NCBI RefSeq assembly: GCF_900113445.1
Contig: NZ_FOPJ01000001.1
Coordinates: 1 to 64,000, forward strand
DNA: 64,000 nucleotides
Reading direction: 5' to 3'
DNA from: Corynebacterium spheniscorum
GTDB taxonomy: Bacteria; Actinomycetota; Actinomycetes; Mycobacteriales; Mycobacteriaceae
The notes beneath the pieces were generated by a model. It was not told the DNA's origin. It did no database searches and saw only the letters and a program-made list of their open reading frames with translations. Numbering within the stretch: position 1 is the stretch's first letter; the number at the start of each line of letters is the position of its first letter. Both the position numbers and the translations under genes were made by a program. Below, one piece after another: positions 59,234 through 64,000 of the stretch.

Positions 59234-59848
59234 ATGCGTCGGCTAACAAGTATCTCTGTTCTAACGGCATTGGCAGCCGCATTCACAAGCGTAGTGGGAG
59301 TTCCCGCCTACGCCACAACTATCAACCAAAATCCTGCTACCGAGTGGCGATTGGTTGACGAATCCACTTTTTCCGGAGCTATCCTTGAGGGCTTTGAACC
59401 CATGGAAGTTCCAGATGCCCTGGTTGAGGAATCGTACATCGGCATTGAAAGGCCGACGGACGATTTCCGGGCAACCCCATCGTTCCATATCTGTAGCCCG
59501 ATTGGACATGCTGAGAACCCTCACAAATCTGGCAGCGACGTGTCAGCGCATGGTTTTTGGTACAGGAACAACTGTCGGAACTTCCATGCTAACGTGCGGG
59601 TTGATCTCTCCGCTTTCTGGGGAAATCGTCAAACTGGCGTGGGAACGTGGATAACCGTGGCGCCGAACTCACAGAGTATTGAGGCCGGTGGAGGTCGCGG
59701 CAATCGCGTGACAGCTCGTACGCACTGCTATGCTTCCTCGCATCCCGTGAGCTGGCGGAATACGACAGACGTTGATGTGATCGGTGAGCGAGACTGGCCT
59801 GGTGTGCAGGAGAATATTCAGACGCTCTACTGTGCCCCAACAAGCTAG
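59234..59848 (+). CDS. Secreted four-cysteine protein of unknown function
   Basis: 204 residues from ATG 59234, with AAGGAG five bases upstream; a longer frame from 59168 includes the ribosome site. Signal peptide MRRLTSISVLTALAAAF onward, cutting after AYA (about residue 28). The mature protein has four cysteines (in HICSP, NNCRNF, THCYAS, LYCAPTS), suggesting two disulfides. The core pattern ENPHKSGSDVSAHGFWYRNNC then alternating strands and TVAPNSQSIEAGG resembles small secreted beta-sandwich proteins of actinobacteria, but I name no family. Lower GC than the flanks. Twelve bases before the next unknown gene. Confidence 0.8.
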   Translation: MRRLTSISVLTALAAAFTSVVGVPAYATTINQNPATEWRLVDESTFSGAILEGFEPMEVPDALVEESYIGIERPTDDFRATPSFHICSPIGHAENPHKSGSDVSAHGFWYRNNCRNFHANVRVDLSAFWGNRQTGVGTWITVAPNSQSIEAGGGRGNRVTARTHCYASSHPVSWRNTTDVDVIGERDWPGVQENIQTLYCAPTS

Positions 59849-59860
59849 CCTTGCTGTGTA

Positions 59861-61777
59861 ATGATGACGATTAACTATCTGCGCTGGATGGGGGTTGCGG
59901 CGTGGACGTGCGGATTAGCTATCCCACGCCACTCGAAGGGGATGTCCGTAGCCCCCGGTGGCTCCCCACACCGCATTCGCATTGAATCTGCCGGCGGTTG
60001 CGCAAACACGCTGGAGCTAATCGAGCGCGAATACACGCACATCCAGTGGCTGCTGGCCGGTGCACCCCGCGATGAATCGGCGCTGCAGTATGTGTATCAC
60101 CAAAACCTGCGGCTAAGTGGAGATACCCTTAGCGAGCACACGTTCGCTGTCGTGGATTTTAGCGATGCTTCCTTAGCTGGAGGCTCCGACTCAGGGCGAA
60201 ACCATGACTATAGTCCCGAAGCTTCACTGGCATACGCCAAGGATCTTGGTGAAACCGCAGTCGGAGAGGCACTCTCAGCACACATCCCGGACTGGCCGTT
60301 GGCAGAACCCTTGGGACTGCTTGCTCTTGCAGTTCGCGAATACTACAGCGGCTCTGTCTTAAGGCAGCTCACGCAGGAATATGCAGAGCAGTTGGAAAAG
60401 AACCCCGATCGGTGTTCCAGCAGCTCCGCATATGGCCGGCTGGCATATAGCGTGACGCGAAACCGAGAGCCAGAACAGGTATCCACACCGCAGGGAGAAA
60501 CGACGCACACTACGTCTATCACCTTGCATATTCTCGCTGAGGATCTGCTATTTAGTGAGGAAGTGCTCGGGCACCTCATCGAGCGTGCCCAAAAGTTCGC
60601 TACGGTTTTCGGGAGCAGCATTGATTGCCGGAAAATTTTCCGCACTATTCGTGTCCACAGTGTTTTCCCCTCCACTATCCACGAAATAGATGCAGAGGAA
60701 GCCCCAATCATTCTGTATCGGATCCCACTTATTGCCGAGCTTCTTCCTTCCTGCTCACTGCCTCCAGCGGCGAGTGGGGAAGAGTATTCGGATTCCTATG
60801 CGGATAAGTGCAGGGATTCTTCGCCGGCAACGTTTAGCCAAACTCCGGTTGTTCTGCATCGAGATTCAGATAGCGGAGTTGTTGAAGCCCGCCGATTTGT
60901 ACCAGGTAAAACAGTTGTAGATCGCAGCATCCACTACGGCGGCTATCTCACGCCTGCAGAAGTGATTGCTGAACTACAACAGGAAAGCTCCACTGATGAT
61001 TCGGCAACCCTGGTGGCATATACATCCCCATCGATGATCTGGGAGTCCTTAGCCACCTGGGGACTATCAGCTGATGCCTGGGCTGGTCGAGGTGAGAGCA
61101 CTGTGCGTGCACTCCGTCCTACTAGCGCCTCCGTGCTGGGTGATTCCATTGATCGACCACTGATGAGCATCGTGGTGGATGAAGGAGCCCCTTATGGCAG
61201 CATCCTCCATGATGTGTGCGATGTGCTTGATGCCCTCGGCGTTGATTCCTCGACGGATTATCCGATTGAGCTGTTGCACTCCGCGGCAGCTTCAGCAGAA
61301 GTGAGCGAAGGATCAGCAACGCCAGCTACCGCTGGCGAGAGCGACAATGGCGTGGATGAACCTCATTCCACTGTGCTGCCATGCCTATGGCCCCGGGCTT
61401 TAGGGGCACGGCGTGAAGCAATTCGGGATCGCGCACTTGCCCTCGCAGCCCTCCGCCAAGCTTTAGGAGGCGTTGTGCTCGATGGTGTCGCCTGGATTGG
61501 TGTGAATTACCTGCACGGGAGCTCTGCCACTCAGCCCGGGTGCATAGATGTGGCAGTGTGCTATGAAACCGCTGACATAGATCGCGGCGGCTTTGCGGAG
61601 AGCCTAAGTAGTGCCTTGGATGAAGTCTGCCGGGCTCACTTTCCTGGTGTACAGGTCAAACACGAGATCCTTGACGCCAGCCAGCTTGCTGGTGCTCGTG
61701 ATTGGGTTACAGCCGTGGGCTGCCATCCAGAGTGTGCTTACCTGCCGACATATATGCAGCTGGAACGCCTCAACTAG
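59861..61777 (+). CDS. Large protein of unknown function
   Basis: Up to 638 residues. The start is uncertain: ATG 59861 has no ribosome site and ATG 59942 (MSVAPGGS) has GAAGGGG too close. No signal peptide or membrane helix, so probably cytosolic. N-terminal part (about 50-480) is mixed alpha/beta with acidic Ser-rich loops; an Ala/Glu/Ser linker (about 480-510) leads to a C-terminal domain (about 515-638) with RALGARREAIRDRALALAAL and ending HPECAYLPTYMQLERLN. Ten cysteines, many in the last third. I recognise no family or catalytic motif. Close spacing suggests co-expression with the secreted protein. GC is below that of rpoC. Confidence 0.78.
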   Translation: MMTINYLRWMGVAAWTCGLAIPRHSKGMSVAPGGSPHRIRIESAGGCANTLELIEREYTHIQWLLAGAPRDESALQYVYHQNLRLSGDTLSEHTFAVVDFSDASLAGGSDSGRNHDYSPEASLAYAKDLGETAVGEALSAHIPDWPLAEPLGLLALAVREYYSGSVLRQLTQEYAEQLEKNPDRCSSSSAYGRLAYSVTRNREPEQVSTPQGETTHTTSITLHILAEDLLFSEEVLGHLIERAQKFATVFGSSIDCRKIFRTIRVHSVFPSTIHEIDAEEAPIILYRIPLIAELLPSCSLPPAASGEEYSDSYADKCRDSSPATFSQTPVVLHRDSDSGVVEARRFVPGKTVVDRSIHYGGYLTPAEVIAELQQESSTDDSATLVAYTSPSMIWESLATWGLSADAWAGRGESTVRALRPTSASVLGDSIDRPLMSIVVDEGAPYGSILHDVCDVLDALGVDSSTDYPIELLHSAAASAEVSEGSATPATAGESDNGVDEPHSTVLPCLWPRALGARREAIRDRALALAALRQALGGVVLDGVAWIGVNYLHGSSATQPGCIDVAVCYETADIDRGGFAESLSSALDEVCRAHFPGVQVKHEILDASQLAGARDWVTAVGCHPECAYLPTYMQLERLN

Positions 61778-61844
61778 CAGTTTCAGGGCAGTGCCCCTGG
61801 GGTAATAGCTTAAGGGGCACCGCACCATCGTTCTGTTTGGCAGG

Positions 61845-61885
61845 CAACAAAAAACTCCTCAGCGGCGAAAGCCGTTGAGGAGTTT
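61845..61885 (-). terminator. Terminator of the iron ABC operon
   Basis: AAACTCCTCA-g-CGG / CCG-t-TGAGGAGTTT. Read on the minus strand, the stem is followed by TTTTTTGTT, a good U tract. It also closes the unknown gene from the other side. Confidence 0.85.
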
Positions 61886-61907
61886 AAGGTTGGTGCTTCT
61901 TAGACCT

Positions 61908-62702
61908 TTAGGAAGGTTCGCGAAGCGGAGTCATAACCGGGGTGCCGTGGTGATCAAGGATCTCGGCATTGACCTGGTAGACATCATCAATCAACCGGGA
62001 GCAGAGCACTTCTTGAGGCGTGCCCTGGGCAAGCACCGCACCGCGGCGCATGACCAAAAGCTCATCACAATAGCGAGCAGCCAGGTTGATATCGTGCAGG
62101 GCCACAAGCACCAAGGTGTTGTCCTTGATGACGCGGCGATGCAGCACTTCCAAAAGGAAGAGCTGGTGGTGCAAGTCCAACGCAGAGGTGGGCTCGTCGA
62201 GCAACATCAGTGAAGGGTTACCGACCAACATCTGAGCAGCGGCAACCAGCTGCCGTTGACCACCGGAAAGCTCCGAGAGGTAGCGCTGCGCAATATGCCC
62301 GATCTGCAATTCATTGAAGATCTCAGCGGTACGATCTACCGGATCCATACTGGTGGTACGGCGAGCCGCAACCAGCGCGGTTTCAAAAGCGGTGAGGCTC
62401 GCTGCGGTGGGCAGGTCCTGCGGCACATAGCCACAGGCCTTGCGGCGTTCCTTTGGGTTGAGCAAAGCGCCGTCAACATAAAGATCAATGGAACCGGCAC
62501 TAGCGGGGTGCACACCAGCGATGGTGCGGATCAGCGTGGATTTACCGGAAGCATTTGGCCCCAGTAAACCAACGATCCGCCCGCCGCCCATGGGGTTGGC
62601 CTTAAAGCCCTCAATGATCGTGGTGCGGCCGTAGCCGATCTTGAGATCATTGAGCTGTAGCTCAACAGTCTTTGGGGTTTGAGTCGACGTCTTACTCACC
62701 AT
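61908..62702 (-). CDS. ABC transporter ATP-binding protein, iron/siderophore type
   Basis: 264 residues from the ATG at 62702 (GAGGG upstream); a frame from 62825 lies inside the permease gene. Walker A LLGPNASGKSTLIRT, Q-loop YVPQDLPT, signature LSGGQRQLVAAAQML, Walker B LMLLDEPTSALD, H-loop ALHDINLAARYC. FepC/FhuC-like. It energises the FecCD-type permease whose stop codon it overlaps by seven bases. Confidence 0.94.
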   Translation of the reverse strand: MVSKTSTQTPKTVELQLNDLKIGYGRTTIIEGFKANPMGGGRIVGLLGPNASGKSTLIRTIAGVHPASAGSIDLYVDGALLNPKERRKACGYVPQDLPTAASLTAFETALVAARRTTSMDPVDRTAEIFNELQIGHIAQRYLSELSGGQRQLVAAAQMLVGNPSLMLLDEPTSALDLHHQLFLLEVLHRRVIKDNTLVLVALHDINLAARYCDELLVMRRGAVLAQGTPQEVLCSRLIDDVYQVNAEILDHHGTPVMTPLREPS

Positions 62703-63832
62703 AAGGCCCTCTTTCGGGTCAAGATAATGGTCAGGAAGAAGGGCACGCCGACAATGGCGGTGACAATACCAATCGGGATGGCCAGGCCGGGGTTGATCAT
62801 CAGACTGATGGCGTGGGAACCACACATCATCACAGCGCCGGAGGCCATAGCAGCTGGCAGGAAGTAGCGCTGATCTTCGCCTACCAACATGCGAGCAACG
62901 TGCGGGCCAACCAGGCCAACGAAGCCAATGATGCCGGTGAAGGCCACGGTGGTAGCGGCGATCAAGGAGACCAGGATCAGCACGCTGACCCGCAGGCGCT
63001 TGACATTAATGCCCATGGCAGCTGCGCGAGCGTCACCGAGACGCAGCGCGGTCAGACGCCACGACAAAACGACGAAGATCGGGATGGAGATCAGCAATAC
63101 CGCGAACATAATCGCGTTACCCACCCAGGTTGCGCGGGTGAGTGAGCCCATCGACCAGAAGATGATCTGGCTCAAAGCTTCAGCGGTGGCGCGGTATTGG
63201 ATCAGTGCCAGCATGGCTTGGAAGAGGAAAACCAAGCCAATACCCAAAAGGATCATGGTTTCTGCGCTAGCGCCACGCCAAATGGCGGCACCAACGATGA
63301 TCAACGAGGCTAGCATGGAGGAAATCCAGGCGATGGCGGCCAGGTTGAACTGCGGTTGATCCAGGATTGTCCAGCCCAACACGATCGAGCTTGCGCCGCC
63401 GAAAGCGGCGGCTGCGGAAACACCGAGGGTGAAGGGTTCGGCCAGCGGGTTGGAGAGGATTGTCTGCATCTGCGCGCCCGCGAGGGAGAGCAGCATGCCT
63501 ACCAAGAGGGCCATAACAGCCATCGGTAGACGGAGTTTAAAGAGAACCGTGCGTGTTTGATCGTCAAGCGAGCTGGGGTTGAGGAACCCCAAGAGCACAT
63601 CCTTGACGGAGATGTCGATCGCGCCCACGATGGTGCTGACAAAGAAAGATGCCAGCGCTAGAGCCATCAGGCCACCAATGATGAGCCAGCGGTGACGAAC
63701 GGTGCGGCGGTGTTCGTTGACCAGATCGCCTACACCGGGAACCCCGGGCACCACTGCGGAAGTTTGCAGGGTATCCGGGGTTACGGTGCGTTGTTGATCA
63801 GACACGCTTGGAGAAGTTTCCTTCTGCGTCAC
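62696..63832 (-). CDS. FecCD-family iron/siderophore ABC permease
   Basis: 378 residues, GTG start at 63832 directly after the binding-protein stop. A basic cytosolic tail (about 1-48), then about nine or ten helices with FecCD features: LRLPMAVMALLVGMLLSLAG then AQMQTILSNPLAEPFTLGVS, and GFVGLVGPHVARMLVG near residue 305, which couples to the ATPase. Only one permease gene is present, so it probably works as a homodimer. Confidence 0.94.
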   Translation of the reverse strand: MTQKETSPSVSDQQRTVTPDTLQTSAVVPGVPGVGDLVNEHRRTVRHRWLIIGGLMALALASFFVSTIVGAIDISVKDVLLGFLNPSSLDDQTRTVLFKLRLPMAVMALLVGMLLSLAGAQMQTILSNPLAEPFTLGVSAAAAFGGASSIVLGWTILDQPQFNLAAIAWISSMLASLIIVGAAIWRGASAETMILLGIGLVFLFQAMLALIQYRATAEALSQIIFWSMGSLTRATWVGNAIMFAVLLISIPIFVVLSWRLTALRLGDARAAAMGINVKRLRVSVLILVSLIAATTVAFTGIIGFVGLVGPHVARMLVGEDQRYFLPAAMASGAVMMCGSHAISLMINPGLAIPIGIVTAIVGVPFFLTIILTRKRALW

Positions 63833-63835
63833 GTA

Positions 63836-64000
63836 TTAGTTCTGGCTGAGGAAGAAGGTGCCTTCGCCGCCGAAAGGCATGTACTTCTCGTGGGCTTCAT
63901 CCCACTTCTTCTGCATGTCGAGGTCCTTGTACTCCTCCGGGTTGATCCATGCCGCGATCTGCAGCAGGGCCAGGTAGTTCATCGGGGAGTCATAGAACTG
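63836..64000 (-). CDS. Iron/siderophore substrate-binding protein, C-terminal end (cut by window)
   Basis: The last 54 codons of a frame that enters from the right edge; ends with PFGGEGTFFLSQN and a TAA three bases before the permease start. Segments such as SPMNYLALLQIAAWINPEEY and the closing lobe helix are typical of the end of FepB/FhuD-like binding proteins, usually lipoproteins in Gram-positives. The remainder and the operon promoter lie outside. Confidence 0.85.
   Translation of the reverse strand, partial: QFYDSPMNYLALLQIAAWINPEEYKDLDMQKKWDEAHEKYMPFGGEGTFFLSQN

Overview
The window is chromosomal DNA of a high-GC actinobacterium of the Mycobacteriales, most likely a Corynebacterium. 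The evidence is the 33-residue ribosomal protein bS22 next to a SerB-like phosphatase, a CxxC protein and hemA-hemC-hemD-hemB. The same window holds hemL / histidine phosphatase / TlpA / CcdA / ResB / CcsB, the men genes interleaved with pitA, DUF3349, DUF3592 and an MgtA-like mannosyltransferase, and secE-nusG-rplKA-rplJL-rpoBC with a DUF3068 gene before rpoB. I remember much of this order, in looser form, from Mycobacterium tuberculosis (about Rv0500-Rv0562). Species cannot be named from the sequence alone.

Layout. 1-1226: gene-poor, with a short secreted-peptide ORF and one weak ORF. 1227-19647: bS22, a HAD phosphatase, a CxxC protein, then haem synthesis (hemA, C, D, B, E, Y, L). Two small membrane proteins, an SdpI-like protein and a 1023-residue P-type-ATPase-like protein lie among them. 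That last protein has lost the phosphorylated aspartate and nearly every other catalytic motif. 19812-25320: cytochrome c maturation (system II). 25400-28231: an rmlB-rmlC-rmlA dTDP-sugar cassette with visibly different codon choice. 28259-43612: menaquinone synthesis on both strands (menA, E, B, C, D, G, a MenJ-like reductase, a long-chain polyprenyl synthase) with pitA, a TSUP transporter and a mannosyltransferase. 43678-44358: tRNA-Tyr, -Thr, -Met and -Trp. 44453-57826: secE, nusG, ribosomal proteins L11, L1, L10 and L7/L12, a DUF3068 protein, rpoB and rpoC. 57914-61777: an unusual stretch with about 1.3 kb of no convincing gene, then a secreted four-cysteine protein and a 638-residue protein I do not recognise. 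61908-64000: an iron/siderophore-type ABC importer on the minus strand, cut by the window end.

How it fits together. The first two thirds supply the respiratory chain: haem, covalent attachment of haem to cytochrome c, and menaquinone with its polyprenyl tail. The last third is the core transcription/translation block. Several genes (hemL, rmlC, menC, menD, menG and the DUF3068 gene) have a TANNNT hexamer 7-8 bases before the start codon and no Shine-Dalgarno sequence, which suggests leaderless mRNAs.

The least explained items are the catalytically dead P-type-ATPase homologue inside the haem cluster, the degenerate methyltransferase half of HemD, the two unknown genes after rpoC, the GC-palindrome array before hemA, a dispersed repeat of about 39 bp, and a structured rplJ leader with an attenuator-like hairpin. 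All calls were made by reading the sequence; no database search was run.
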